Both the position numbers and the translations under genes were made by a program. Source: Amphiura filiformis (taxonomy: Eukaryota; Echinodermata; Ophiuroidea; Amphilepidida; Amphiuridae). Taken from it: DNA of 64,000 nucleotides. The stretch's first letter is position 1. Each line of letters begins with the position of its first letter. The notes below the pieces were generated by a model that did no database searches, was not told the origin of the DNA, and saw only the letters and a program-made list of their open reading frames with translations. This document shows, in pieces, positions 26,901 through 36,200 of this stretch. The stretch spans positions 27,953,780 to 28,017,779 of the forward strand of contig NC_092646.1 of the NCBI RefSeq assembly GCF_039555335.1. Reading direction: 5' to 3'.

Positions 26901-29900
26901 ATCACTAATTACTAGTATAAAGTTTGGCACACAATTTAATCTGATGAAAATTACCCAATTGTCTGCAATAAACAACCCCTTTAATAAATGCCACCCTTTT
27001 GAAAAATTGCAAGCTGGGGTGTGTATCACAATACAGATATGGTAAGTGAATTTGTTAGTGATATACATGTACACAAGTAAGAGCTACACATTGTCATTTT
27101 TTCTTTCAACTAAGGCTAATTAAATGACCAAAAAATGTGTGAACTAAGCTCCATGGACACAATCGGCCAAATTTTCAGCCTCTAATAACAATATTTTTAT
27201 TGGTTATAATTTAGGGTTATCAATGTATTAAGCCAATCAGAGAATAGCTTGTCAGACAGAAGGGGAATAAGCTAGTTTGCTAATTAAGAGATCTAAAAGT
27301 TCTATTTTGATTGGTTACTCAGATGATTATATCATGTAATTAACCAATCAGGGGCTCTGTAAGAAAGGCAGTAGTGCCCATGGAGTAAGAATCTTTCTTC
27401 CCAAGACCAAATGAAATTCATTGGTTTGTGGTATCACAATTTCTGTGCACTTGGATCAATATTTTTACTACAAATATTACTAATTGGCAAAACAAATTTT
27501 ACAATTTTGCTAAATCTAAAAAATAAAAGCCAAATTAAACATAACATCCCTGATTGCCTCTTCGATCTTGTTAGTATTGGAGTGATAATATCAATACACA
27601 GCTCGAGTTTATACCTGTGCCTAACATCATCCAAATCTGCAAACAATTCGGACCTCGTAGGGCAATTTACCACATTCCCTGGTATACATTGGCAATCCCA
27701 TAATCCAACAGCTAAACATAGCATGGAGCAAGGCATCACCATATTTTACATAGTAGTGGTACGAGGTAAACCCTAGAAACCAAATTGCACATAAAAAAAC
27801 CTATTATCTTGCAAAATAAAATAACTTCTCCCAAAATAAAGTAAGAATCTGATAAAAAGTACCCACACTTTGTCATATTCTTACTCCATTTGGCATAAAA
27901 GTTCACATACTTACGAGACAGAATGTTCCACAAAATAGTACTTTTTCATCATTGAAATAGAATATACTTTGTTTTCAAGCAGCACTTTATGATAAAACAG
28001 TTTTTGCTTATCAATTAAAGAGCAAAAATACATACCATTTTAACTTGCACATATACAAACTACTGATGACAATATCTGAATGAATTATTTAAAATCACAG
28101 ATATTGAATTGTGTGGATCATTCTTACTCAGAACAAGCATGTAAATCTGAAACACATTTGATGCACTTTACTACACAATTATGGGTCTTTATGGGTATAC
28201 ATATACATGTAATACATGTCTTAGTGATTAAAAAGATACTCAAAATTTGTAATCATTCGTGCAATTGTGTATGATTGGTTCACATTTTGTGGAATCACAA
28301 CTTGTTCCTACAGAAATGTACTTCTGATTTGAAACAATGGATATCTGGAAAATTGACACCACTTTTTCAGTATTTCGCTGAAACACTACCTCCATTTTGT
28401 ATATGGTCATTTTCACGGTAAAGGGTGTAACTTTTGATTTTTAGGGTCAAAATTTCAAACCACTTAAATATGTTTCTGTTTACTGAAATCATGCATATAA
28501 GCAACTTAAATTCCAGTAAAATAATGTTTCAAGGCTTAAACCTTTTGATTTCTGATAAAAAAATTGACATTTCCACAACATTTTGGTTAAAATCTAAGAA
28601 AAAATGTATTTTACATAAGCTCAGAAAATTATGGCATGAAAGCTGGAATACATGTGAAATCCCATTCCAAAGTAAGTCAACAGATATAAGTTAAATTTTA
28701 TACCATGTTTTGCTATGTTTGTAATTGCAGTTTTGAAAATTTTTATCATCAAGGGTCATTTGCAATGGAAATTTCCCAACCTTAAACACATTTTTTAAGT
28801 TTTAATTGGGTTCCTAAAATAATTTGAATGTCTAACTTTATGTACAAATACTACTTGATGAAAGGAACCTCCCAGCCAAGTTTCACAGAAATTGGAGTTA
28901 TTTTTTAGGATTGGCAATTCAAGCGATTTGTGTTTCGGAGGCTTCAGTTAACAACACAGGTGATCATAAAAGTAAAATATTTGGCTAACTACATGTACTG
29001 CAAATTGACATGAAAAAATAGGTAAAAAATATCACAATTACCAATTTTCATGCTTTGCTTCTAAGTATTGAATTTCAGTTGTGACAAAAATTGCATTATC
29101 ACAGCAAGTCATTTTTTTGTTTCGGAGGCTTCATGTTAACAATGGCTAAACACTGCAGAAGTGGTTTTTTTGAAAACAACACTGTTGGGATCATCTAAGC
29201 TGTTATTTTCTTGTGTGTATTGAATCAATGATTCTATGCGGCAGATATTGTAGATTTATAGCATGTTAACTTTTTCACCCATTTGTTAAGTATGGTGTTT
29301 TTTGCATGCGAAGCCTCCGAAACAGGCTTTTTGGGTATCAGTATATTTTTCAAACATTAACCATAATATCAAATTTTTTTTTAATTTATGACACTCTGCA
29401 CATATCAAGTAACAATTACAATGCAGATATCAGTATGAAACACCAATTTAGATATGCATAGATGATAATTAACCTTATTGTTGTTTCGGAGGCTTCATTT
29501 GTTTCGGAGGCTTCAATTGTTAACGGAAAGTTTGTATTGGGTCCCATTTTCAAACGGTGATATATATCGCCACGATTTAAAAACAAGTGACTTGAGGATC
29601 TACTTTGCTACATTTTGACAAATAGATTGGATGAGCTCTTTTATTTATATTTGCCCAAGCTTGTTGAACAGTTTGTTTCGGAGGCTTCAAAAAAGTTAAC
29701 GGAAAAACGGCTTTTTGAAGTCAAGAATTTATAAAAATTTAAAAAGCTTCCAAATCGACTAATTTTTGTTACCCATTTCAAGTTAAGATATCAACTGTTA
29801 TGAATCAAGAAGAAGTGAAGAAATAACCAAGAATTATGAACCAAAGCTATACCCACAAAGTTTGTTGACAATTGTTAACGGAAAATGAAGCCTCCGAAAC

Positions 29901-32900
29901 GACAAATATCGAAGACCGGTTCTCAAAAATACAGGGCTGTTCACAATTAAATCTAATGTGGCAGTGTTTACTGAACATATGACCATACTTTCAGGATAAG
30001 AAAAATTATCCATGAACTAACTGAAGAAAAAACAGGGTTTTACAAAATTGTTACTGTTTTTTAAAGTTTTTCAAAATGGCAATATTAGGTACATTTAAGC
30101 CTGCTAAAACTGAACGTAGTAACTCCCAAAGATGATTATGCTACCCAAGGTAGCTGCTAACTAGATGACTTATGTGGCCAAAAATCATGGAATTCTGTGG
30201 CTTTATTAGAACACTACGGATCAAAATGTTAAAAATCCAAAGTTACACCCTTTACCATGAAAATGACCATACAGAATAACAGTGCTTACACAATCAGGAA
30301 TTTTTACTCAAATTTATGAATTTTAACACATATTCATACGGTGTAATAAAGTGCACCAAATGTCCTTCATTAAAATCCCATAGCATTCAACCCCCTACCT
30401 ATCCAGCTCGGCTGACGGAAAGATTTGTCGTCGACATGTGGTAATCATGGTTCTCTGTTTGGCGCCAGGTACAGGGACGCCTGCACTCTTCCAATAGCCG
30501 ATAGCCAGTGCTAGCACCGATGCTGGAACTGGCATGTTTGTGTGGTAGCTATATGCTCGGCTTCCCACGGGTTTTAATTGTAACTTAGTTTGTAATAAGA
30601 TGTAGGGAAAGAGCAAGTTCTGTTTTTAAAAAACCCTAACAGTGCTATTATAATTATACAACATTGCTAAGGCCAAAAAAAAAAAGTTTGTCTCAAAGCT
30701 CACAAGTGGTTTGAAAACAAATGCGAAATGCAATTTTTTTTTTTAAATTCCTGACTTGGTATTTTTATGGTATTTTGAGAAAAAAAATCTGATTTTCGCC
30801 AAATTTTTCTGGGAAAAACTTAAAAAAATTTCCACATTTCTTTTTTTTTTTTTCTTCAAATCGCACGATTCTACAATACAAATGCGTGCGCAAGCTTTGA
30901 GACAAACTCTTTGGCCTAATTCATTTCTTCCTTTTTATGAAAAATAATGCTAGTCCTTCAGGAGAAATATTATATAACATTTTATAATCAGACACAATAA
31001 CAGAGATGCCAGTCAGTGTTGTCAAAAAATCCTGAAATGGCAAAATATTTCCTGAAAAATGTACTTTGCCTATAGATACATTTGTACAGGATCATCCGAG
31101 TAAAATTTCCTGAAATCAGGAAATTTCCTGAAGACTGGCAACACTGCAATAAGCCTCAGTCCATTCGGTGGCATCATCACCTTCGTTTCAAAATGAGGGG
31201 TGTGAGTGACCGCAGATAAAAAAAAGTCTGAAAAACTCTGAAATTTGGAAAGCGCCTATACTGTACTTTTGTACAGAAGGGTGATGAAGAAAAGGAGATA
31301 AAAATCTAGATCAAAAAGTCTGAATTCAGATTTGAATCCGAACTCTCACACCCCTAAATAAACTGATGAAAGGGGGGGGTATAACAATCATAGAAAAATA
31401 GATTTTTCATATTATTGTTATGTCACAATCATTATCAATACTAAATTGTGCACTGACTGCATAAAGTATTTTAAACTAATGAAAGGGGGGGGGCTATAGC
31501 GATCATAGAAAAATAGATTTTTCATATTATTAAAATATGAAATTATGTCATTAATAATTAATAATTAAGGACATAATTTTGCATAGGACCGGCGCTACCT
31601 GGACGTTTCTTTTCAAAAATGCACTTACTACATATAAAAAAATGCAACATTCTTTTAAAAAAACAAGTGCTAGAACAATTTCAAGCTCAAAATATGATGC
31701 TACACATCAAAGTATTTTTGTGAAATTTCAATTATTTGTTCTTTTTCAAACTCACCATTTTGTTGTTGCGTGGTTTGTGCCTCCTGGTCCCCACTCATAA
31801 GCGCCACCCATCCCGCCGGTGCGTGTATCGTTGCCTGCCATGTTGCCATGGCGCCAGGCGGTTCCTGACAGGGGAATAGTGATCTGTTGTTTATCCATGC
31901 ACCCTGGGTGAAAACACATTCCCTGCAAGAAACAATTGGCAATGTCAATACATCATAGTCTTCGTTTTATAAAGGAAGGTGACCTGACATATTTGGAAAA
32001 TCAAATTCCCTAAAACTTATGTAAATAACATAAAATGTCGTCCGTTTGAAACATTCATGTAAAAAGAACACGTAAATGTTCCTTAAAAATGTGACTACAT
32101 GTAATTCCTAGTACTGACATTTATACAATGTGATACTGGTAGTCTACAGTGTTTTTATAGTAATCATCATGATCATGTAATAAATTGATATCTGATGAGA
32201 GATCCTATTTTTCTCATTAACATATATTAAAATTAGGAGTTCCAAATCGGTGTATTTCCGAAGATATGATCAAAAAACTGTTGAATTAGTCACAAACACA
32301 GGCGTTTCTCTTCTCTTTTTCTTCAGTTTCTCTGCTCTTTATTAATATTATGACACCGGGGGTGCCCGCCTGTTTAAAAAGGGCTGTATATGCTACTGGG
32401 TTACACTTACCTGCCCGCCTGATCAAATGCCCATGTGAGTGATTTCCCATTTGGCTTTGTCTGATAATAAATTTTAATGCACGATGGGAAATTTTTGGCT
32501 TCTGTCACGCCCTCTTTCCAAATTCTTACGCACCAGGGCTCGACCGCAAATTGCAGCGGTCTGCCTGTGTGAGTTGTTGATTCTACAAACTTTTTGTTCC
32601 TTGTGGCAAAATCGTTCCGTCTGAAACCCAGAACGTCTGTGAGTGGTTGTGAGCAGACGCACGGTCGGCTTTTGTCCACGTTATTGGAAGAACTGTGCGT
32701 GTGCTTTTGATCTGCACCTGATGGAGTGATAAAAACCTCCTCGACCTTTGACACGGATATATCACAGCTATCAAGAATAAATGTGAAATTGTTGTTCCAC
32801 GCATTTGCAGCATTGGTGCTGCTCTGTCCTCGTTGTCTTTTTGCAGCTTTGGCTGTGCTGTTCTTTCGTCCTCGTTTTGCGGGCGGCGGAGCGCCCCCTA

Positions 32901-33108
32901 CATCGTCATTAGGTGATACATGAACGCCTTCTGCAGCTTCTTTTGCATTGGCCGTTTCCAAGAAGAGTGTAACGTTTCCTGATAAGACATGTTTTTCAAA
33001 ACTCACAGACAGGTTCAAGTTATAGTGTCGTACTCGAATATCGGCCGTATTGGCCATCAACGGAAGGTCTTTGTTTGGATCCATGCCTCCGGGATCAAGA
33101 TTCCACAT
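14719..33108 (-). CDS. AOPEP: Aminopeptidase O (M1 family zinc metallopeptidase), complete coding region in 11 exons
   Basis: Exons, in order of transcription: 33108-32411, 31922-31756, ~30555-30399, 24695-24456, 23488-23302, 22387-22175, 20613-20465, 19454-19331, 18663-18559, 17221-17015, 14901-14719. All junctions except the exon 3 acceptor are clean GT-AG with matching phase, and the sum is 2430 nt (809 residues plus stop), close to the ~819 residues known for human AP-O. Seen: LPLMANT near the N-terminus, HEISH at about residues 444-448 with the third zinc ligand Glu 18 residues later in [11 protein letters not shown], and a C-terminal helical region ending in [11 protein letters not shown]. 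Family knowledge: cytosolic/nucleolar M1 peptidase that trims N-terminal residues, with angiotensin cleavage reported for the mammalian enzyme, and a leukotriene-A4-hydrolase-like C-terminal domain. Basic stretches in exons 1 and 9 fit the nucleolar targeting known in the family. The GAMEN exopeptidase motif is replaced by SIGLASP, as in human AP-O. Confidence 0.93.
15076..15334. mobile_element. Tc1/mariner-like MITE in AOPEP intron 10
   Basis: Starts CAGTAGAAATTTCAATTGAA and ends with its near-exact reverse complement; about 33 bp terminal repeats, flanked by TA at 15074-15075 and 15335-15336. The CAGT start and TA duplication are typical of Tc1/mariner derivatives. Confidence 0.85.
16511..16996 (-). 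repeat. Three intronic tandem copies of the 3' half of AOPEP exon 10
   Basis: The block tacctggtcctctagaagga (donor plus exon end, as on the + strand) starts at about 16527, 16696, 16854 and, in the real exon, 17012: spacings 169, 158, 158. Each copy keeps about 105 nt of open reading frame equivalent to [17 protein letters not shown] and an intact GTAAGG donor, but no in-frame acceptor. Two copies read HYCAD instead of HYYAD. A far more diverged copy is visible at about 15520-15640. Confidence 0.9.
17015..17221 (-). CDS. AOPEP: AOPEP coding exon 10
   Basis: Acceptor aattttcag. Encodes [14 protein letters not shown], then [20 protein letters not shown] and LFLLEDQ, matching human VRHRWCELIVKHKFTKAYKS-VERFLQEDQ. 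207 nt, phase 0 at both ends. The last ~105 nt plus donor are repeated three more times just downstream in the intron (16511-16996). Confidence 0.94.
17930..18028. repeat. Perfect-arm hairpin palindrome
   Basis: tttgtattcatgtcatactc at about 17928 and its mirror gagtatgacatgaatacaaa at about 18000, arms about 46 bp around a gaatttgaatg centre. Confidence 0.8.
18320..18540. mobile_element. Foldback MITE rich in CG dinucleotides
   Basis: aaggtccgttcatactacca and tggtagtatgaatggacctt are mirrored ends; inner ccgcatttgcgatg / catcgcaaatgcgg. Ends less than 25 bp from AOPEP exon 9 donor. Confidence 0.85.
18559..18663 (-). CDS. AOPEP: AOPEP coding exon 9 (basic segment)
   Basis: Acceptor agtttcag. 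Encodes [20 protein letters not shown] followed by a proline-rich stretch ending LPTQK. The Lys/Arg cluster sits where human AP-O has RRPRKRKRREK, a nucleolar localisation region. 105 nt, phase 0 at both ends, so skipping it would keep frame. Confidence 0.88.
19100..19312. mobile_element. MITE family 3, copy 2
   Basis: Runs parallel to 6075-6285 (aagaagttttcattatcaat, aatcagcaacat, agatatcatgta, ggcaggtagtgctcagg equivalents). It ends about 20 bp before AOPEP exon 8 donor. Confidence 0.75.
19331..19454 (-). CDS. AOPEP: AOPEP coding exon 8
   Basis: Acceptor cttatcatag. Encodes [20 protein letters not shown] then [20 protein letters not shown], matching human ENIYQDWLESSGIPKPLQ. Donor GTG|GTAAAT, phase 0. 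Confidence 0.92.
19842..20096. mobile_element. TA-flanked MITE (TGTGATGCGATCAAGCAAAA ends)
   Basis: Terminal repeats of about 35 bp: TGTGATGCGATCAAGCAAAA then tcagtcggaactcgg, mirrored at the right. TA at 19840-19841 and 20097-20098. A diverged copy is at 50148-50389. Confidence 0.85.
20184..20353. repeat. Dispersed repeat, partner of 4985-5160
   Basis: Same order of words as the first copy, ending ggactgcactgcgccatgat. Confidence 0.75.
20465..20613 (-). CDS. AOPEP: AOPEP coding exon 7
   Basis: Acceptor catccag. Encodes [20 protein letters not shown] and [20 protein letters not shown], matching human GYFLLRFLAKRLGD and HTFHGQLILSQDF. This is the start of the helical region after the catalytic domain. 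Donor AA|GTAAGT, phase 2. Confidence 0.94.
21263..22168. mobile_element. Foldback MITE family 1 interrupted by another element
   Basis: The left half (ggctattccatttgaaatcc at 21263 to actcccc at 21382) and right half (gagtattttaaatgg at 22045 to aatagaatatccc at 22168) form one family 1 copy split by the insertion at 21385-22014. Confidence 0.75.
21385..22014. mobile_element. Nested inverted-repeat element, ~630 bp
   Basis: Ends aaacacatcaaaagaaataa / ttatttttgttgatgtgttt next to TA on both sides. Arms of about 230 bp are reverse complements (cccatattgaagacaaaaac / gtttttgtcttcaatatggg; aaagtcacaaagtaggccta / taggcctactttgtgacttt). No transposase. Confidence 0.8.
22175..22387 (-). CDS. AOPEP: AOPEP coding exon 6
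   Basis: Acceptor ttttatcag. Encodes [20 protein letters not shown], a glycine-rich linker, then [17 protein letters not shown], matching human HGLNPEKIFMQVHYLKG. 213 nt, phase 0 at both ends; donor AAG|GTAAGG. A foldback MITE with a second element nested in it (21263-22168) ends within 10 bp of the donor. Confidence 0.94.
23302..23488 (-). CDS. AOPEP: AOPEP coding exon 5 (zinc-binding catalytic core)
   Basis: Acceptor ttttgcag. Encodes [15 protein letters not shown], then HEISH (coded at 23407-23421), [21 protein letters not shown] and a tail ALAEG. HExxH plus Glu at +18 gives the complete His-His-Glu zinc triad of gluzincins. Donor GGG|GTAAGG, phase 0. Confidence 0.96.
24456..24695 (-). 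CDS. AOPEP: AOPEP coding exon 4
   Basis: Acceptor attacag completes the Arg codon from exon 3. Encodes [14 protein letters not shown] through [14 protein letters not shown] and [15 protein letters not shown], then FASIGLA. The LGAHPF-RLDV block is diagnostic. The motif that replaces GAMEN in this family (SIGLASP) straddles the exon 4/5 junction. Donor AG|GTAAGG, phase 2. Confidence 0.93.
25004..25578. mobile_element. Foldback mariner derivative carrying two transposase N-termini
   Basis: 575 bp, TA at 25002-25003 and 25579-25580, mariner-style ends (CGACGGGGTATCAAAAAGTT and mirror). Plus strand from 25185 reads [20 protein letters not shown]; minus strand from about 25400 reads [20 protein letters not shown], stop, [12 protein letters not shown]. 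Both resemble the helix-turn-helix start of mariner transposase. So two 5' ends face each other; the catalytic part is absent. Confidence 0.85.
25905..26165. repeat. Dispersed repeat, partner of 62228-62490
   Basis: Shares attcccaaaatttcagttga, ttccgattttgcgt, atgcatgattatgtgta, cactgctccata and tagccagaggtttccagtga with the other copy. The second copy has an extra inverted ttctggtgcaccagaa. Neither has obvious terminal repeats. Confidence 0.75.
27170..27385. mobile_element. MITE family 3, diverged copy
   Basis: Shares ttctattttgattggttact, gattatatcatgtaattaac and caatcaggggc with the other copies and ends ggcagtagtgccca; the left end is blurred. Confidence 0.5.
28404..30269 (+). mobile_element. 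GGAGGCTTC element, full copy 1 (AOPEP intron 3)
   Basis: 1866 bp, TA at 28402-28403 and 30270-30271. Terminal repeats of about 40 bp start TGGTCATTTTCACGGTAAAG. Inside are seven copies of GTTTCGGAGGCTTC: direct at about 28935, 29119, 29484, 29500 and 29672; inverted at about 29309 and 29887. GTTAAC or GTTAACGGAAA lies beside most of them. No ORF above 90 codons, so non-autonomous. Superfamily not recognised; TA duplication fits Tc1/mariner-like integration. Confidence 0.9.
30399..30555 (-). CDS. AOPEP: AOPEP coding exon 3 (5' boundary uncertain)
   Basis: Encodes [20 protein letters not shown] and following residues, matching the MPMPASTFTIAVGCW block of human AP-O, and ends ELD then AG|GTAGGG, phase 2. 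The reading frame stays open upstream to about 30620, where there is an acceptor-like aaaacag, but that site is out of phase with exon 2. The only in-phase AG near the homologous position is at 30556, with a weak pyrimidine tract. The 3' end is firm; the 5' end is a best guess. Confidence 0.75.
30668..30920. mobile_element. Foldback MITE (AGTTTGTCTCAAAGCT)
   Basis: taaggccaaaaa then agtttgtctcaaagct on the left, agctttgagacaaactcttt then ggcctaa on the right; AT-rich interior. Confidence 0.75.
31005..31150. repeat. Small foldback built on cctgaaat words
   Basis: tgccagtcagtgttgtc at the left, gaagactggcaacactgc at the right, with attcctgaaa/ttcaggaaatt repeats inside. Confidence 0.55.
31365..31545. 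repeat. Direct duplication, ~113 bp apart
   Basis: actgatgaaaggggggggta and aactaatgaaaggggggggg each lead into atcatagaaaaatagatttt and catattatt. Confidence 0.75.
31756..31922 (-). CDS. AOPEP: AOPEP coding exon 2
   Basis: Acceptor cttgcag, then [20 protein letters not shown] and [18 protein letters not shown], residues 234-288. This is the strongly conserved [13 protein letters not shown] block of the M1 N-terminal domain. Ends in phase 1 at AAATG|GTGAGT. A Gln-rich tail (TTQQQN) sits at the junction. Confidence 0.92.
32411..33108 (-). CDS. AOPEP: AOPEP coding exon 1 (N-terminal M1 domain)
   Basis: Encodes residues 1-232 plus two bases. The frame opens MWNLDPGG; a second Met nine codons in, [13 protein letters not shown], has the better start context (G at -3 and +4) and resembles the human start, so either could be used. 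A good acceptor (ctttttcag) lies 10 bp upstream of the first ATG, so a 5' UTR exon must exist further up. A lysine/arginine-rich insert ([17 protein letters not shown]) at about residues 78-94 looks like a nuclear signal. Ends [10 protein letters not shown] then donor AG|GTAAGT. Confidence 0.93.
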
Positions 33109-33289
33109 AATAAGTTGCTGAAAAAGTAAAATTTTAGAGAACGATTAACTTATCAGTCACTCAAAAATACAAGGGTTGCTTGATTTAAATCACATTATTT
33201 TTTCATTTAAACAAATCTTTTTGAATTTGATTAATTATGAACAATTCAATGTTGCTTCAAATGGATAATCATCTGCATTATGGACTACT

Positions 33290-36200
33290 TTAAAGGGACC
33301 ATTGAAAGAAAATATGATTTGGTATCAAAATAAAGCCCATAAAATATAGAATCAATATCTAAAACAATTGAAGAACTAACTTTTTTAGAAATAAAAATAC
33401 AATGAAAACAACGTACTCGATTTACCCCCTTCCGACGCTACATCGCGCGTCATTTATCAAAAATGGAAAATTGGGTGCTTTCCGATGACGTCATTGTGGT
33501 TACGCTGTTTTGTGTTGTGTTGACATTTTTGCCCATGTGCCGGGACGATTTGACAACAGCGATCGCGATCTAAATATCAGATGCAATATTTTATACCACC
33601 ACTTATATATTTTAAGGTCAAGTAAAAGCAAAATACCAGTTGATTGTCCACATGTTATCAAAAAGAGGAAGTGGAAGGCCTTTTTATTTATCATTTATTA
33701 TTTTTTACAATGCAAATCGATCATTTATGTAGGCATATTATTCCGGACATTATTAGTTGGGTAACTTGTAGAGGAGGATGATAGGATCGAGGCTCTTGTT
33801 ATTTGATGGTTCTCTGAGAGGATGATTAAAACAAAGCCTGTAAATATTAAAATGCTTATTGGGCAGAAGCAAATCTAATCAATTGACAATATTATTAACT
33901 TTTGAAACATTAAAGAAGAAAGACTTTTCGCAAGAAAATTTCAGACTCCCTCAATGGCAATGCCCTACAAAAGGAAGCGGGCGGGACGATCAATTATTTA
34001 TTTTTTTACATTATCTAGTATGCAGCTTCTTATTTTACTTATTCATAAATTCAACCCCCGGTCAACATGACCAAGATAATGATTCCAATTACTTTATGTA
34101 GGCCCTACACGACATGTATAAAACCATAAAACTAATTATGAGTATGATACTGATAGTGACGATGACGAGGCGAGGGAATATCGCCGAGATTTGCAGCAAC
34201 ACCTAAATTGCACATGCTGTGCCGGCGCGAGCACCTCTCGTGCCTAGCTGGGCCCCATGGGTATTATTATAGGCCTATGTATTTTATTTTTCCGTAGGGC
34301 CTATACCTTAAACATGTTAAAATATTCAAGAGATGATTATTTTTCCCCAAAACCTGACAATTGGTAAAAAGCCTTTCTTCCATAAGTTATCTAAACTTTC
34401 AAAAGTGCTTATTTTCATACCCCAACATGCCAAAGTAGGCCCTACCGATTTTGCATATTTATTCCCCTATACCATGTGTATGGACACTAGCCAATATTAT
34501 TTGATGCAGATAAAAGTTAAGATTCCCACGTATTCAAACATCGCATGGTTAAAGTAAAGAGTAGTTTGAACAAATTGGTGGTGTTCAACGATGTTTTAAT
34601 TGACATAAAATTATATTCTGACGTTTCGTACAAAAGTACTTTATCAAAAGTACTTTTGATAAAGTATTCTTCATTATTATTTGAGCCGTTGGCACTGGGG
34701 CAGTAGCTGAACGGCAGATGAAGAACCTGACATGCAAGCTCCTGAAATAAATTACGAGGAGCTCCTACAAACATACATAGGCCTATAAGGCCTTCAAAAA
34801 GCCTATGCTACAAAAATAAAAGTACAAACATCAAATGAGTAATATATGCCTACACTTTTTTAATATTTTAATCTATGGGTGGTTAGGCCCGGGGTAGGCC
34901 TAGGCGGCTATGCGAAATTGATGTCAGTCATTTCTAAAAACGAACAATCCAGCCGGGCACGCTGTATATAGTTACAACATTTACCCAATCAACATAAACT
35001 TTGGAACTGTAGGCCTACCTTTGATTAAACGCTCGGACACTTTGCAGTTTGCACTTTCAAGTTTCAGTGGGAGTTGAGATTGGATTAGGCCTATAAGCAT
35101 TGCCATAACGCAAACTAAAGGCTGACAGTAAATATTGTTCATTTGATTGTTTGGAGTGGCCTTTATATGTTCCTCTCGTGGTTCTTTATCTTCAAATTTG
35201 TTTCTCATTTTTCATAGGCTTTTAAAAATAAATAAAAATAAATTTCGCTTTTATATATAGAAGGAGCAGGAGGAAATTGGAGATCCCGGAGAAAACCTGC
35301 GAGAGCGAAAGCATTGAATCGGGATCCCGGATCGGGATAAACCAAGTTCACATGAGTCCTTCAGCCGCGCGCCGGGACTTGAAGTTGAACCCGGGACCTC
35401 ACCCAGTAAACATTATAATATTGGCCCAGTAATGGCTTAAACCGGTCTACTTCTGGCAATACCGGACACGGCTGACGGTATAACGCCAGTACAAACCGAT
35501 ACTGGTCAATGTTTGGCCGCCGTTTTCTTACCAGGATAAGCTGTGCCGCACTTGGTCCATTATTGGGCCAATTGAAGACTACCCGAATATGGCATCGAGC
35601 CGGCACATACATACTGGTCCAGTTGCGGCAGACACTTGTAGGCCGGGCTTGTAGGCCCCGAGTGCCGGCCCTGTATTGGCCCAATGTTGCATTAATGTGG
35701 GCGTGGTTTTGAAACCCTGACATTTTCTACTATCAAAATACAATATTTGGTCAGTATCATCTTCATTTTGAAGGGCCACATGTTATTATTATTATAAAGA
35801 AGAGGCAGTGAGTTTGCGCTTGTTCCGAATATTTCATTTACTGCCTTGTAAAAAATCTACGTGAGCAAGGCATAATTTTTATCTGATGACACCATAGAAT
35901 ATATATTTCATTTATCAATGGCTCAGTTTTGTGAGCTTGGTTTGTTATCGACCTTTAATACTTTGCACATCAGTTAACACAAATTCAATTGTGCTGAGTG
36001 CAAGTAACCTGTAGGTCTCCTTTATAAAGAAGGAGATCTGGTTCAACAGGTGAAACTGACCAATAATGCCTGAACCAACCGGATAATCGAGGAATGAATA
36101 GAAGAATATTCCACAGCTAGACGTGGACCAAAATGAAATACAATAAAAAGGACCAAAATTGGACCATTACCGTTTGCTTACGGTTGCATAATGGCAATAT

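Noticed and set aside
27411-27776. 121-codon open frame on the plus strand
   Set aside because: No recognisable domain or coding-style composition; it sits in AOPEP intron 3 and overlaps a similar-length frame on the other strand.
28404-30269. Regular GTTTCGGAGGCTTC repeats considered as a CRISPR array
   Set aside because: Spacing is irregular (16 to ~190 bp), orientation is mixed, and the same layout recurs in other copies of a TA-flanked element in animal DNA.
30399-30616. Exon 3 of AOPEP extended to the acceptor-like aaaacag near 30620
   Set aside because: That site is out of phase with the exon 2 donor, and the extension would add about 20 residues absent from the human protein.
35361-35723. 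120-codon open frame on the minus strand with many PxxVxRN-type words
   Set aside because: The apparent protein arises from the repeated TTGGCCCAGT words of the element at 35398-36427, not from a gene.
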